DNA of 64,000 nucleotides from Amoebophrya sp. A120 (taxonomy: Eukaryota; Sar; Dinophyceae; Syndiniales; Amoebophryaceae): positions 11,280,640 to 11,344,639 of the forward strand of contig CAJINV010000001.1 of NCBI GenBank assembly GCA_905178155.1, written 5' to 3'. A model generated the notes under the pieces. That model worked only from the letters and a program-made list of their open reading frames with translations, was not told where the DNA came from and did no database searches. This document shows, in pieces, positions 1 to 13,900 of this stretch (within the stretch, counting starts at the first letter, position 1; the number at the start of each line of letters is the position of its first letter). The translations under genes and the position numbers were made by a program.

Positions 1-183
1 CACAGCTGCATACTTAGAAAGCCGCCGTCGTCATCGTCGCGTTTCCTTTGATTTTGGAGTCGTGCTCTGCCTTTGCACCATCGCGGCCATCAAAGATAGA
101 AAGCCCGACCCGCTCGAAGACCAAGCGGCGACATTGTAGCTGTCGTCACCACGTAAGCCTCTCCGTAAGTAGTAGTTGCTGCG
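1..183. other. Leader region before the first gene
   Basis: No coding region is supported here. It would hold the 5' untranslated region and promoter of the AP2-domain gene at 184. I recognise no TATA-like box or spliced-leader acceptor. Confidence 0.3.
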
Positions 184-1117
184 ATGTTTGGTCGCAGCCT
201 TCCCTGCCGCGCGACGGGCGCCGTGGGCCGCATGCGGGTGCCCTTCCGGAACGTGCGTCAGCGGCGGCGGACGCGCGGACGGATTATCCAGCTGAAACAG
301 ACGCACTACGAACCAAAGCCCGACTGTTCCGAAAAGTTACCGGTCTCGATTCTTGGCACTTCCGTAGTGAAGCGGCTTGTGCAGAGCCCGCGGCAGGAAG
401 CGGAGGAGCTGCTGCAACAAATTGACTGGGACAAGTACAAGACGGGCGTGCCCGGGGTGCGATGGCACGCGGCGGGCGGATTCGTCGTTCGCTTCGCCAA
501 GTATCGCCCGGATAAGAACTTCAACGTAAGTAGGTTTGTTGTGCCTAAAGAAGTGGCTTTGTTGACGCACGTTGTTGCACTCGTACAGGTGGCGCTTGTA
601 TGATCTCATCTTCATCGTTTGTAGTTCACACACGACTCACACTGTACTCGTCGCTGGAGTGAGTTCATCTTGACAAACTAGGGTCGTCGTGCAAGAATGT
701 CGACTGACGTCCTCCTATCGTGCGCGAGAATAATCATGGTCTGAAGCCTAATGTGAAACACAAGAAAAGCCAAACAATATCAATACTCCACCTCAGTGTG
801 TCTGCACCTGCCTGTTTCGTGTCGGGCTGTACGGCTTCGAAGAGGCTAAACGGCGCGCCATAGCATACCGCAAACGGCTGGAGCAAGAGTGGAACGAACA
901 GCAGAAAATATGGCGCATTCTGGACACGAAGGAGGAAATTCGGAAGTTTCAAGCAGCCAAACAAAAGTTGGAAGCTACGACGAAGAATGCAAGGGAAGAA
1001 CATGTTGTGACGCATGATATTTCTCGCGGTCCTCCGCCTGGACGACGCGGCGACGAAAGAATATCACCGCAAGAACGACCTCATCAGCCCCTCAAAAGAA
1101 TGAGCGCTGAGCTGTAG
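184..1117 (+). CDS. AP2-domain (AP2/ERF-like) protein, two exons
   Basis: Exons are 184-525 and 797-1117, joined in phase 0 by a GT-AG intron (donor gtaagt, acceptor cctcag), giving about 220 residues. Joining them builds an AP2-like domain at about residues 85-145. The strands GVPGVRWHAAGGFVVRFAK come from exon 1, and FRVGLYGFEEAKRRAIAYR comes from exon 2. That pattern (GVRW, aromatic-rich strands, then a GFEEAKRxAIxYR helix) is typical of AP2 DNA-binding domains in alveolates. A charged helix and an Arg/Pro-rich tail follow. The first 40 residues are Arg-rich with almost no acidic residues and could be a mitochondrial presequence or a basic nuclear segment. The start is the first ATG in frame. 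DNA binding and a regulatory role are inferred from the family; no target can be named. Confidence 0.8.
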
Positions 1118-1682
1118 AATGATAATGATTGCGATTGGCTCACCTGGCCCATTCATTCTAAAGGAGGTCGCTGGTATCCTCGCTTGTTGCGCTTCTCATT
1201 TGCCTAACGCTAACGGCTACGTGCGACTTATGCAACTGCTGTGAATAATGTATCGTATAGCTTTGCTTCTACTTTTAGTAGAAGGTCACTGAACAAAGAA
1301 ACGCATCAATCTCTTTTCGCTAGCCGTTGAGTGGCTGAACTTAAATTTTCCTTTGTGGCATTGTTCGACCTTGTTGCTTGCGCTGGTGCGTGCGCGGATT
1401 TAGTGAGAGACAAAGAAAAGTGCGCAATGCGAATGAGTTCACTTCGGTGCGCTTTCGTCAGCACACTGACGCGAGGACAGGAGGGCACATACAAGGATCG
1501 GCTTCTTAAAGCGAATCCTAGGGTTAGTGTGTGCAGTCCGAGTTTCAACCAGTAAGCCATTGTTCTACGTCTATATCGGTGCTTACGCAAAACTGGAATT
1601 CCAGATTCATCAGCAAAAGAAAAACAGGAAATAATAGGAGAAAAACGAACAACGTTGTAAACAGTGATACAAGGAGGTCAAG
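1118..1682. other. Intergenic region between AP2 and EF-hand genes
   Basis: About 565 bp with only short unsupported reading frames on both strands. I see nothing beyond likely UTR sequence. Confidence 0.3.
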
Positions 1683-3936
1683 ATGTTGAACCGCGTGGGC
1701 AGCTGGTTTGTCAAGAAGCTGGATAAAGACGGTGATGGGAAAGTTACCATTGATGAGGTGGAAGAGATGGTGGAGGATGCAAACAACCGCATCCGAAAGA
1801 CCATCGCGCCGGTAGCACTACAGACGGATGTCTCTGGATGCTTGAAAATTATTTCACGCAACCAGCAACGCTGATGATCATCGACACACATATTTCCAAG
1901 AAAATATTTTTGGTGACCGGTCGGAGAACATCATATATGCGTACGTTTCCATGGAAATACAACAGGTACAGGGTTTCCTACAGAAATACCGTTGGACCGC
2001 CGAGTTAGGCGTTGGGTATGTCGGCTGCTTCTACGGCGGCAACTTTTCGCATTGTTTCCTCTGCGCCAGCGCCTTTCAATCCGCGGAGGGCCAGGCGGTT
2101 GTGAAGAATTTGAAGGAGTTGCAGCAGATCACCAGGGTGAGTAGTACAGAGACAATTAATCTTGCGGTCTCCTCGTTTTTTCTTCGCGTATCGCAGCAAT
2201 TATGAAGCGCTCAAGTTGCTGCATCTGCATGCTATGTATAATGAATTATCGGAAACGGAATTCAACATCTGAATCGCCAAAATAAACCCCCTCTAGGAAT
2301 CAACGAAGCGCTTTACTGATTCCCTTGGCGCGGACGGTGCCATTCTGGTGGCCGCTTCCAGCGGTTCCGCGAGCAATGACGGCTCCCCAAGCGACGATAG
2401 CGTGGAGATTCCATCCTCGACGTTCATGGCAATTTTGACCAGTGTGGAGCCAGACCGAATCTCAAAGTGCGTGCGCAGCTGCTACACTGGTAGAATACAA
2501 CGTACTAGAAGTTGTGTTTGTGTTATCAACGATCTTTATTGAATCAAACCCTGAAGCTGAACAAGATGTCACCATGCATCCATTTCTCAAGTCCCTGGAC
2601 GAGCACCTCCGATGTAGAAAGCGTTTGACAAGAGAAGCGAAAGCTTACGATGGTGACATAGATGTTCTCCATACTGATTAAGCGGAAGCGCTAGCTAGCA
2701 TGAGGCACTTCACGAACCGGAACTGGACCCTGAAACAATTTCTACAGGTCTCCTCGTGGCGCTGTGCTCTGCAATAAACGACAATGCTGCAAAGCTGGGC
2801 TTGGGATTGACGCTGGGAGACCGCATTGCAACTTTTCTCATCTCCATTGCAGACCGATTTATGTCAGAGGTAAGATGAACGTTGCGCGAGAAGTGAGTAC
2901 TATTTGATAACAGTGCAGTGTCAGTGTCCATGCCCAAGATTGTCTGAAACTGCGCTCTGACTTCCGATAGATAAAGCAGTGACATTTACGTTTTCCGAGC
3001 AGGTAACAACACCCTGGTATTGTGGTTGAGCGAGACGAGTCAAACAACAAATTGACCATGAAAAATTCAGGCGGAAGAGAAGATTGCCCTGGAAGACGGC
3101 AGTGCGGCAATCGAGGACAACGCCAACGATGCCAACGCAGATGATTCCAAAGAAGGCAAAGCAGTCGTCCCGTTCAATAAGAAGAAGGGAAAGAAATCCC
3201 AGACACAGGCGCTCGCGTGGACGAAGTTGGCAATCCGGGGATGCGCGAGCCTAAGCGAGGGAAAAGAATGTCTGGTCTCGGTGTTGAGATATGCAGTTTT
3301 GTAGTTCCCCTTCCCCGCAAGCAGCTGTGGTAGTGTGTATGATTTGTCTAGTAAGAACGCACCGCTTGCCGGTGCAGACACCTACGAGGTGCAAGAATGC
3401 ATGAAAAGGCACATGCGAACAAAACAAAACAAATTTCGTAAAACCGGGTCAGGCACAACATTTCGACTTTGATTCCGGAGTTTGGGCGTCTACATCTCCT
3501 GGAAATTGAAAGACATGGCTGCGGTAGTTTTTTTGTGAGGTTATGACACCCTCCGCCTCCTGAGAATCCCCTTGATTTCCTTCCTCCAGATGCTTCATTT
3601 CATTTTTTCTCTGGACTACTAGCTAGTATTGCTTATTGTTCTGACTACTCTTACTCTAGACGTTCAGAAACAAATAAAACTATCGAAACTCTACAGACCT
3701 GGTCTACGTGTCACTGGGGTGGATGCAAGATTGCGACCAGCTTCTTCGAGTTGATGGCACACGAAGACGCCGCTTTGCAGGAAATGCTCGGCTTTGGTAT
3801 TGGTGGTCTTGGCTTTGCCTATCACTTGCGGCACTTTAACGGCCCCGAGCTACCGACAGTGCTGAAGCCAATCCTGATGCCGTTCACCTTCCTCGAAGCG
3901 TTTCTCCGTGGTATCACCCTGGCTAACAACAGCTGA
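1683..3936 (+). CDS. EF-hand protein with hydrophobic C-terminus, six exons
   Basis: Proposed exons are 1683-1811, 1966-2136, 2297-2489, 2748-2869, 3071-3280 and 3697-3936. All use GT-AG borders and keep frame, giving about 354 residues. The N-terminus carries one canonical EF-hand loop, DKDGDGKVTIDE at residues 14-25, with acidic residues at loop positions 1, 3, 5 and 12. The middle has hydrophobic stretches (TAELGVGYVGCFYGG; GLLVALCSAIND; DRIATFLISIADRF) and a Lys-rich charged segment. The C-terminus is hydrophobic (MLGFGIGGLGFAYH; TVLKPILMPFTFLEAFLRG). It is probably a membrane-associated calcium-responsive protein, but I do not recognise the family. Exons 3-6 are well supported by frame and composition. 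The donor of exon 1 (gtagca) and the exact end of exon 5 (3274 or 3280) are uncertain. Confidence 0.65.
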
Positions 3937-6900
3937 GGAGCTGGAGCTGCAAGGCGCAGGCGCCATTGATTATTCTGAGTTCGAAAAATTATAGCGAAAT
4001 TAATCTAGTGAAAGAAATAGAAAGATTGGAATGTTGGTAACTAATCCCTATCCCATATTTTCCCTTCGTCTCTGTTATCAGAGGTCGTTTTAAAGTGTGT
4101 TTTACATTTGTATGAAAAAGGTAACTGTTATTGTTGTGGAGTGTTGAGAAGTTTCTCTACCCATTGAAAAACCTGATTGAAAAAGATCGCCTTATAATAT
4201 AAGATTGTTGAAAATGGAGATACCATTGTCGGCAGTTACTGCCAAAAAATATTGTACGACTGCATCGCACTCGAGTTTTACCTAACTTTGGTTTAGCTCG
4301 ATCTGGCGGGGAAACCCCACAGGCCCATCCACGTATGGATATGGTAAGGTATGATCCAGCGCACAAGCATAAATGAAACCGACCTCATGTAAAAAAATGT
4401 ATCAAACGCGAAGTTACAACGAAATACATGATACATCTTGTACTAAATAACAAAAACACAGTTGTAGCAATCTACTTCTATCCCCTCGTACCCAACATTT
4501 TCCCAAAAATACGTCGGCTGATGTATGTGTCTTGCGACAAAGAGAAAGACCAAGATGACTAAAAGAATCAATAGAAAACCAAGATTGATTTTGCATTTCT
4601 ACTGACCGGAAAAGGTATAACAACAAAGTAAAGGAAACAACAAGAAAATGAAAAGCGAAACAGCAAGGTCGAGGCGAAGTTGAAAGCCAAAGCTATGACA
4701 AAGAGACATATGGTTTTGGCCGAGGTGAAGTTGTGTACGCCCACGAGGAGGGGAACAGAGATGAAGCTGCACCAGCGCCAGACTACGTGACAGCATTGTC
4801 CCCTCATGTTCAGGAGCACGAGCACCACAAAGTAATTGGGCTCTTTTGTGTTCCTTCGAGCAAATACACGACGCCCCTTTTTTTGTTCAGGTTTCTGTAT
4901 CATGACGTTGACGACCACGAGAAACTGGCTCTTGCTGGTCAGTGTTTCTCGTGACGATGTGATCCATCTTGATCAACGAAGAAATGGAGCATGCCAGATA
5001 GGATAGCGTCCTACGTCCTAGTGTTAGATCCAGTCCCTGTTTTGTGGAAATAGCGTGAAATAAATCACCCCACTTCACTTCTAGACGTACCTGCTACATC
5101 AACGTCAGCCGTCTCATCATATTACTTTTGTTTGGCGTTGGCCACGGTTCTTCCGTTTGTTTCAGAGATCTCGCGAAGTCGCCCTTGTTTCTCGACGCGG
5201 CACATGCTGAGCTGGTGCTCGGTGATACATAGATCAACGATCATCAGAAAACTACCCCCGATCTACCTCTCATTTGTACCTTTCGCCGGCGTGGTGCAAA
5301 CTACGTTACGCAAGCAATAAACTTACTTACAATTGCACTTCTGTAGTTCTTGTTGTAGTTGCTTGTAATGCTAGGTCTTGTTTCCTAGTTGCCCGAAGGA
5401 TGACATGCTAGTCGCGTTTTTGTTTTTCAGTCGGACGACGCTATAAGTTGTTCGCAAGCACCAGGTGCAACGAAGAAAATGGATCGTGGTCGTGTAGCAG
5501 AGACAGTGACAGAGTCAGTCTATTCCCGAGGGGTCCTTCAAGATCGTAAAATAGGGCGAGAAAACCGAAGCAAATGACAACCTCTACGAAGTGCTGACTA
5601 CTATGAATACTGACAATGGCACTGCATGCTGCATCTAGATAAAACCACCAAACGCAGCTAGAAGAAGTTCGAAGCACTCTGTCGACGAGGCGAACGCCAA
5701 ATCAAGATGGTTTCAATCAAAATCAACTGGCAGATGAAAAAGTTACAGTTAGGCATTTTCATTTAGTATTAGTCTCGGCTCTTCAGAAAGACTAGGATGG
5801 CTCACCACGGTCTGGAGAACAAGTAGGACTAGTTGAAGAGCAAAATCATAATCAACAAATCTGTGGCTCCCTCGCAATTTAGATTTTTCTACTTAAACTT
5901 ATTTGAAATGAACTGCGATCGAGTATCTTCAGTCACGTTCGGAGTACTACCCACCGGCTATACTACATAACTTGTCTCCACGCGCCTTATCTCGGTTTCT
6001 AGCTAGGCACTAAGATTTTAACACCAGCATTAGCCTCCCGTACTACCTTACATTTCCTTGGTTTTTTTTCCGAGTCACTTCTTCACTGTCACTTTTCCGA
6101 AAAAACCTCGAAGCCAAAATAAACCGACGCCCTGGAGCTCATGTACTTCTACTTACGCTTTTCTTTTTCCAAGAAACTGAAACCAGCACTAAGTCTAAGG
6201 AAGCGAAACAATAAGTACAACTCTCTTTCCTTATCTTTCGATTCCTACGCCAGCCACAAGGACAAGGGAATTTTCATGAGCGCTTCATCACTTTGACTTT
6301 TATTTTCATGATTGTCCTCACCTTTCGTGACATGTTTTGATGTGTTGTCCACCTGTGTAAAATAGCTAATAAAATATGAATGTATAGCCATATTCACCTA
6401 CCTCCAGTCTTCCTTTTGTATTTCTGATATCCTTGTCTATCTTCCTTCGGCGCCGTATTTTATACCAGTAAAGTTTGTTTCTTATTTTCGGTAGTTGTTG
6501 TGTAGCCCTAGCCCTCCCTGTTCTGGATAAAAAATGCGTGTTTGAATAATAACTACCGGTAACTCCGTGTCCTTGTACTTTTTGAAAGGCGTAAAGTCTA
6601 AGTCATTTTGGCCGCCCACATCCCATAGATGTCGCGCGGCACGTACTCGATTTATCTCTTCGACGTTGGCTTTCTTCCAAGATGGAAAAGGAGGACGTAG
6701 TACACATGATAAACTACAAGCGCCAAAACTGAAACGAGAGGCCACTGCTGGACGACGAGAACATCGCCGCAGGACGACATCAACGTCGCCGCCTGCAGTT
6801 TATGCGTGACAAGCTAATGCGTATGCGGCTGGGAAGATGACAGAGAAGTGGGGAAAGTTGTAGTTGTGCAGCAATAATTTGTTACCTTCACGTTACAAGC

Positions 6901-7900
6901 TCGCTGTCGTCTATTTTTAGTCAGAAGTCCCGGCTCATCGATTTTTTCTGAAGAGAGTGAAAGTTTGTAATTGCTGGAATGTCCAAGTTGTTAATGCGAA
7001 CGTGTAGGAATAGGAAGAGTTTGTCTTCGTGTGCACTTCTCCTCATCCGATTCTTTTTCTTGCAGACCCCACAGCATAAGCATTATGTTGCATTTCTTCA
7101 TACGACCGGGACGGAGCTGCAACTACCGGAAGCCGATGGTTGCAGAAAGCAGGGGACGACACTATCGCCGTAGGTGGACCACGGGGTCGACATCTTCGAC
7201 AGGCTCCAGTGTGTCTGTCGCGCGGAAGGCCAGCAACAGCATCTACCTACCTTCGGACGGAAAATAAAGCCGAACTTCAGCTGGAGGACCGATCGCCCGG
7301 GAAATTCTTCAACTCGGGCACGGAGGAAGATGACCAGTGGGCTTTTCGCCATGGTCGAGGAAAGAAAGTTTACGCACCACGCTGTTTGAGATTTGACGGA
7401 AGAGCGCTACTGTAGAGTAGTAGCAAAGAGGCAGGCCGAAAGAACAAGCTGCACGAAACAACATCTTCCACATCGTTCTTTGACGAACATCAAGAAGGAC
7501 CTGCTGAATTACCCCTACTAGTACAGAAATATTCGAGAAGCAAAACCGAAAGCATAGTTGTGACTTTCACGTATTACATAAATACAATATCGATAGTACA
7601 GTTACAGCGGACGACAAGATTTGACAGAGAAAAAAGCAAAGACGCAGTTCTGCTGCTCGAGAAGAACAAGAACAAGAAGTGTACAAAAGAAGTTCAAGAA
7701 GTTTCCATGGGACGCACAGGTGCAAGTTTTAGTTCCAGCTCAACTTCCAAAGAAAACCCGCAGCGGGAAACCGAGACGCACGAGGCCGCACCGAATCCCT
7801 CGACCACGTCCACGCTGAAGAAGCACCACAAGCTATCCAGCTAGGGGCCCCCGTCCCCGCTCGACCCCTAGTACTGCGACGATAAAGCGTCGTAAAAACC
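3937..7900. other. Long intergenic region, about 4 kb
   Basis: AT-richer sequence with no convincing gene. A more GC-rich patch at about 7060-7420 has three competing short reading frames, the longest ending at 7415. A second patch at 7680-7860 is also open. They could be exons of an unrecognised transcript or leader of the kinase gene at 7901, but no domain or splice chain supports a model. Confidence 0.35.
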
Positions 7901-10900
7901 ATGTCACTGATGCGGTCTTACCACCCCTCCGGGCTCAGCGGCCGTGCTTCGTACGCTGAGCTGAAGCTGTATCGCCTCCGTGGAAACATCCATCGAAGCG
8001 AAGAGGACAGTATCTAGATGAAGATTTTCTGACTGTTACATACTTTATTCTACTTGGAAGATTAATTTTAATATAACGAGCCCAGCCGAAGCGAGCAGAA
8101 GTCAAAGGTTTTTTTTTTATGCGTGTTCTTCATCTTCAATCGACCTGTATCAAGTACAAAAAAAAATGCAGGCCCCGAGACGTATGTCCTGCGCATTGGT
8201 AGCTTCATGACGATGGGTTTCATCAAGGAGCGCTTGGCGGCACATTTGAATCGTGCGAGGGGCACCAGGGGCAATATTGTCACCGTCGAACAGCAGGAGG
8301 CTGATTCATTTTCATCGAGCGGAGTCGGAGTCGGGGGCAGTACTAGTGCATCCGAAGTCGAAAAAATCAAGACAACGTCTTCTACTTCCGCAGTAGTGCA
8401 CTCCCATCCCGAGGTTCGCCCAGACGACCTGCGGATCATCTACAAAGGCATCGAAATCGGTGCGGGAGCGAACGGATCTAGCACCGTGATGATGAAAGAG
8501 TTTGGCTTGATCGAGGGGGAGAAGCACACTGCAGATTACCTCCTCCCGGTCGACGGGCGGCCACACTCAGAAGAAGAACTGCTCGAAAAGCTCGCGGCCG
8601 CGGAATCTACCATGCTGCAAAAAAACGAGAATATTATCGGAAGTAACTACAGCTGCAGCCTTTGTTCCCTTTCTCCCACTCTGGAACCTACCACCCCCGG
8701 TGCTGTGCCTCTGTTGGAGGATCGCACGCCAGCACTGCTTCCCGCTGCCGGATCCGGTCCTTCGTTTGCAAGTCTCCCGATCCGGCCACGTGGCCTCAGT
8801 GTGTGCCTCGGCAGCGCGACCGCTCTGGCGAGGCAGTCAAGTGGACCTGCGACGCCACTCACGCGGAAGCATGCTGCTGTATATGGAGGTTTCGGAGCCG
8901 CTTGTCGTGCTGCTCTCGGGACAGCTCCTCAGACCACGCTGCTGCCCACGACCCCGGAGCGTGGCCACGTTGCTGAGTTTGCGAAGTCGCCCTGCTCTCC
9001 AAATTGTAGTTGGGCGGGACAAATCAGAGCTCCTGTGGTCACAGGTGGATCATCCAAAAAGGCTTTGAATTCATCCGCTCTCGCCCACCCGTCGACCGAG
9101 GCTGCTGCCCACGTTGTGCTCGTGAATCCCCTTGATAAAGCAACACTTTCTACTGTCGCTGCTCACGACCGGCTGGATGAAGATGATGCTCAACATGGAG
9201 GCTCAGGTTTTACCACGACAGTACTAGAGAGTGATGAACAAGTTCGGGAGCTGCGAAGTCAAGCGGGTGAAGCAACAAGTTCCGCACGTAATTTTCAAAA
9301 CGGGGCTTCAAGGACCACTGCCAGCACGCGGCGCGTTTCTTCCATGGAACAAGGCGAAACGCCATGTCCTGCTTCTCCCAGGCAACGAAGCGATGGAAGC
9401 ACCGAACGATTTCCAGCGGTCGGGGCAAATATGAACACAATCGCCAGATGTCCTAGTACTTCGATTGAAGAGTATCCCAACGTTGCTTTCACGACCAGCA
9501 GTGCCGACGAGGACTCTTGTGCCGCCAGTTTGGGCACGACCAGTCGCTCTCCAACGGGGGAAGCGAACATGATTTCCGCTGAGGGAAGCAGGAAGCAAGG
9601 ACCTTGGAGTCCAAGAACTGGTAAGAAAAAACAGGAGGAGGTTGAGGACGATGACAAAGTGGCCACTTTTATCGCGGACCCGCAGGCCTTTATGGACTCC
9701 GATGTGGAGCACCTAGTGCAACAAGCGGCCGACGCTTTCACGAACGGCGCGTCGCCGCAGCTCACTCCCGATGGAACGAGTGGGACCTACCGAATTTACG
9801 ACTCGGCACACCCGACTACTGTTCCACCGCGCCCGAAGAAAAACAAGAATAAGAGAGCTGCGCCTCATAGTTGTACTTCTACACACGAAGACGTGGAGCC
9901 GGAAGAGAGGAGTACCGCAGGAAGTCGAAGTCCATCTAGAGGTTTGGATAACTATGTGAAGGAGTCCCAGAAGTATAGCAATAGTGTGGCCGCGACCCAC
10001 AGCCAGACTAAAACCATCGACACCTCCCTGAAGACGTTGCTCGTGATGCCCAGCAACTCGGAGGAAAACAGTAATGGCCAGTCGGAAGGTAGCAGCTCTC
10101 ACTGCGAGCAGCACAAGCCGCGAAGTAAAATGCCTCCGTGGCGTCCGCGCCGGCTTCGGGGCACCACCTTCTCGCAGCTCTCATCCAGCGGGGACTCGCT
10201 CGTCTCGACCACCGCCCCACCGGAATCCGAGCAGACTTGGACGTCCAGCAGCATGGCTTCAGCACCAACGGCGAGCCTGGGGTCAATCGACCCGGACACA
10301 ACTGAGGGGCTGACAGCGTGGTCCTACAGCCTCAGCAGCGAGGGACCATCTCCATCCTCTTCCGCGACGAACAAATCGAGCCCAGTGAGTCATGGATTAA
10401 TACTGGGCAGCACTGGTGGTTTCGGGAAAAGAACAGACGTAAACATCAAGAACCAACAGCACAGCGACCTCTCTGCGGTGCTGTCTACTGCAGGCGCAGC
10501 TACCAAGAACACCGGTAGAAAATACATTCCGCCACATGCCCGCTTTCGGTTCACAAACAAAAATTGTTCTTCAACGGCCGCCTCAGCAGCCGCTGAAGAA
10601 GGTATGCGCATGGATGTCCAGGAGCGTGCGGCGGGTGCTCGACCAGATGCGGTCGATGATAACGAAGCCCCGGCGTGGTCGGGTACTGGAAAAACTCGTA
10701 GTAGCCAGGACCACTTTGACTTTTCACTGGTAGACGACGCGCATGGAGAAGTGGAAGCGGACGGCGTCGACGGTGACCGCCTCGCGTACAGGGGGAGCGA
10801 GGAAGTGGAAGTACCGGGTCTGCTGCAAGAAAATCGCACGGAGGACTCGGACCATTCGCACAGGACCGCTTCGACCGCAACCTCCACTCCAACGGTCGGC

Positions 10901-13900
10901 TCGGTTGTATCGCTAGTATCGGACATCAACCTGACGATGAACAATATCAATATTAAGTCCAAGCCACAAATAAACCAAAAAACGCGGGGGCAACTACAAC
11001 ATTATGCGTCTCCAACTAGCTCTAGTAGTGCGATGAACTACAACGCTACGAACACGTCGGCGCATGTAGCTTCACAGCAGTCACACCATAATCCAATGCG
11101 CATGTTGTTAACTGCTACCTCCACCTGTTCGCAACTGAAAGTGATTCCAGAGCGAGATTCCGTCAGGTCAGGCTCCTCATTTTCCGCTGACGGAACCTCT
11201 CACCGAACGGAACGGGTAAGCTCTTGCCTCGAGGAGCCCCCGGACACGACCACCGCCATGGCGCGCACGGCCTCGGGAAAGTTGAAAAAGAAGTCCGCGT
11301 TCCTCGAGATGCACAAGGATTGCACTGACCGCGAGCATCTGATCGGGTTTTTCAAGCCCCGCGACGAGGAGGTGCACGCCCCGTTCAATCCCCGGGGCAC
11401 GCAGTCCAAGGTGCCCGACGTGGAATCCAGTCGACCGGGCGTGTACGCAACGCAGCAGGCCTGCCGGGAGGTCGCGGCCTACGTCATTGACCAGGGGTAC
11501 GCGGGGGTGCCGCCAACTGTCATGGTAAAATATGGTTTTTTTGTGGGTCGCTGATCTTCGCCAGATGACGAGACTCAGACTCGTCGTGGTCTTTGAACTG
11601 ATTAAATAGAAACCCCGAATGTCTGATGTCTGTGCTTCGAATTCAGATTTCTTGGGGCATTTTGACGAACGAAAAAAACTTTAAAGTTAAACTACAAGCA
11701 CGACTTCACTCTATCGTCTCAATAAATTTCTATCTCAGTGTCGAGCCCGGCATCCGGTATTTTGCAATCCGGAAACGGGGTTGATCTGGAAGCATGGTAG
11801 TCTGCAGCAGCCCGTGGATTCGGCCCGTGACTCGATGGAAGACTTCGGTCGGTCGATGTTTTCCCCGGAACAGATCCACCGAATCGGCATCCTGGACGTC
11901 CGCATTCTGAACATGGATCGGAACGAAGGAAACTGCCTGGTGAAGCGGAAAAAGGTCGTCCGGGCGCAGGAGCAGCCCGGTCGACCCCTGCCAAATTTTG
12001 CGTGCGAGGACGATGTAGTGCAGCACGAGGAGCACTTCGAGGAGGACCCGAAGGAGGTCGAAGTGCTGGAATTGGTTCCCATCGACCACGGACTGTCGCT
12101 CCCTGACCGCCTGGATATTTCCGCAAACGATCTCGCCTGGATGAAGTACCCGCAAGCGAAACTGCCGTTTTCCCCCGAGACGCTCACCTTCATTCGCAGT
12201 CTAGACGCTCACCACGACCGAGAACGCCTGCGAAAGTATTGTGGAATCAGATCAGATCCGCTGCGCCTGCAATGGGTATTCATTGTTGTACAGCTTTCTA
12301 GATTTAAAAAGTTTTGTCATCTGTGATTCTTCTTTTTTCCGTACACGACACGACACGATCACAATTTCGCTCCGATTCAACATCTCCAAGAAGATGCAAA
12401 AATTTTACAAAGACGACACTGACCAGCATGCCCTTGCCCGGCACCGCAGCGATTAATACGCCTCCTGCAGTGCATGTTGTTCGTAGAAAGCGCAAAGAGT
12501 TCTTGTTGTATGAAAGATTTTTAATATGATAATATGCCAAAAGGAAAACACAATCAATATACAGGCGGCCACGATCCTGCTGCAAGTGTGTGCTGGGGAA
12601 GGGCTGACGCTATACGACATTGGGTGCATCCTGTACAAGGATGTCGAGCCGCAGCAGGGCGGCTTGGCACCGCAAACATCGGAGCCCGCGACCGGAGTTT
12701 CTGTTTCCTCTGTGGGACCACACCATCCGCTTCTCCTGCACCCATGCGTGTTTGAGAAGCTGATTCGGCATGCCATGTTGGCAACGGTTGGCTACGTGAC
12801 CCGCAACAACTACATCGTCAGCCCGTGCTTTGCGCCGAGGAACACGAGTCACCTGCCCCGCGGGGTTACCGGCGCGCTTGCCCAGTCGCCCGGCGGTCCG
12901 CGGATCCAATCTACCTCCAGCCCGAAGTTGATTCCGTCAGATCTGATTAGCCCGAAGAAACAACCGAAAAAAATCCGTTCTCCAGCTGCTACTGTTGCGT
13001 CTTGTTCCACGCCCCGGTGTCCTGCTCCGCCTCCGGCTTCTCTACCTCCTGAGGCACTGGATCATAAAGAAAGGCAGGTCGAGGTCGAACAGACGAGCAA
13101 ATCAAACTCCAACCGAAATAACTATGTGACCGCTGCTCAAGCAGCAGCAGCAGCAGAAGGCCGAGCAAAAGAAGCAGGGAGTAGAATAGCGTCGCCGCCA
13201 AGAAATTCTTGCAGCATAACTCCGGATCTGGTTTGTGATGTTGATCGTCCTTGCACGACGAGCACTGCCTTGGCGGTCGAGGCTGTAGGGATCGTGCCAG
13301 TTCCTGCCACAACTGCGGACCGGATTGATGAGAAATCGTTTCCGCCTTCCCAGGCTACAAAGGGAGAGCAGCTCCAGCTTGCATTGCCAGCATCTGGTGC
13401 ATTACGAGTCCGGCATACAGATACACACGACCCGTCTCGACCTGGATCTACTTGCGGCGCTGGAGTAGAGGACGGTGCGCTAGACATGTTGTTTGTCGAG
13501 GAAGACAGGCGGGAGCAGCTCGAGGTCAAGAGTTCGTTGTACAGGTTCCCCGCCAAAACTCCGGACGAGGACTGCTGGTATCAGAATTGTATCGCTTTCA
13601 GATCTCCTGCTGCTGCTTCAAGAAGTGCTGTGGCACTAAAGAGCTGCAAAGTGAAACAAGTGCCGATGAATAAAGCGCCGGACTATCGGAAACGACTGTC
13701 CGAAAGCTCGCCAGTTGATGTACAAAAGCAGCCCGAGTTGAAGAAGCACTGCGGGCCAGGGCGGCGAGATTTACCTCTTCAGCAGCTGGTGAGGACCAGC
13801 AATTTCAACGCCGCTTCGATGTGGTCATTCACCTCCGAGGAGAGTAAGCAGAACAACATCAAGTTCGGAATCCGGGACGAGTACAACACCGAAAAAACCC

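Noticed and set aside
7140-7415. GC-rich open patch upstream of the kinase gene
   Set aside because: Three frames are open to similar extents and no splice chain or domain separates them, so no gene was called.
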